DNA of 5,348 bases from DASXBA01 sp046729895 (lineage in GTDB: Bacteria; Actinomycetota; Thermoleophilia; Solirubrobacterales; Thermoleophilaceae), in contig JBKPHP010000124.1 of the NCBI GenBank assembly GCA_046729895.1, positions 1 to 5,348 on the forward strand. Reading direction: 5' to 3'. Each line of letters starts with the position of its first letter. The stretch's first letter is position 1. Both the position numbers and the translations under genes were made by a program. The notes under the pieces are model-generated. The model saw only the letters and a program-made list of their open reading frames with translations. It did no database searches and was not told the origin of the DNA. This document shows positions 5,102 through 5,348 of this stretch, in pieces.

Positions 5102-5348
5102 CGGCAGCTTCCATGCCGAGCGGCTATTTGCCTGCCACTGCTCGAATACCTGCTCCATCTGCGGGCGGTCGACGAGGCCAGCGAGATCCACCCGGCCTTC
5201 GGCTGCGACCTCAACCAGGGTGCCTGGCACCGGCCCCGCTGTGATCACCGGTGAAGCGATCCGCACGCGCGTCCGCGCTCGGCCGATCGCCTGGGCGATC
5301 CGGTGCGACAGCTCGGGGCCGTGCCCGGGTGTGAACCAGGCCCGTGCG
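5102..5348 (-). pseudogene. Fragment of a phospholipase D-like domain protein, truncated at its 3' end
   Basis: On the minus strand a frame enters from the right edge (first full codon at 5347-5345) and reads WFTPGHGPELSHRIAQAIG, then RTRVRIASPVITAGPVPGTL, VDLAGLVDRPQMEQVF and SRSAWKLP. From memory this matches the region between the two HKD halves of actinobacterial phospholipase D-like proteins, where RVRIASPVIT...GTL is a core strand and helix. In the family the second HxKxxxxD motif should follow. Instead, after KLP at 5102 the frame loses resemblance and runs antisense through the end of pdhC, stopping only at 4895-4897. The gene therefore appears to be missing its C-terminal half, including one catalytic motif. 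The 5' part is outside the window. It could also be a cell-specific variant with a replaced C-terminus. The family call is moderate; the truncation follows from it. Confidence 0.5.

Overview
The window is high-GC DNA from what looks like an actinobacterium, probably of the class Thermoleophilia (Solirubrobacterales and relatives). That placement is inference from recalled family patterns: the N-terminus of the 188-aa secreted protein and the C-terminus of the partial protein at the left edge are of kinds I associate with that group. Heavy use of GTG starts, and start codons without a Shine-Dalgarno sequence, fit as well.

Layout, left to right. Positions 1-162 are the last 53 codons of a protein with a beta-rich, Arg/Phe/Tyr-patterned C-terminus, probably exported. 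Positions 212-778 encode a small secreted or membrane-anchored protein with four cysteines and a C-terminal part resembling lectin-fold (FGE-sulfatase/DUF1566-like) domains. Positions 816-1406 encode a DsbA-superfamily protein of the 2-hydroxychromene-2-carboxylate isomerase/kappa-GST type, with Ser-Pro rather than CxxC at the active site. Positions 1459-5062 hold a compact three-gene operon for the first two components of a 2-oxoacid dehydrogenase complex, most likely pyruvate dehydrogenase: E1 alpha (pdhA), E1 beta (pdhB) and the dihydrolipoyl acyltransferase E2 (pdhC). pdhA and pdhB share one base (stop/start TGATG), and pdhB and pdhC are 2 bases apart. From about 5102 to the right edge, the minus strand carries an internal piece of a phospholipase D-like protein that appears to have lost its 3' part next to the pdhC stop.

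How the genes work together: E1 alpha and E1 beta form the thiamine diphosphate-dependent decarboxylase that reductively acylates the lipoyl-lysine of E2. E2 then passes the acyl group to CoA. The E3 (dihydrolipoamide dehydrogenase) needed to reoxidise the lipoyl group is not in the window. A promoter-like sequence ends 8 bases before the GTG of pdhA, suggesting a leaderless mRNA.

The region is mostly ordinary metabolism. The points worth a second look are the 77-residue charged tail on E1 alpha, the Asp-to-Tyr change in the E2 HxxxDG motif, the leaderless-type promoter, the lectin-fold-like secreted protein and the truncated phospholipase D-like gene. I found no convincing new multi-gene system, tRNA, rRNA, CRISPR array, insertion sequence or attachment site.
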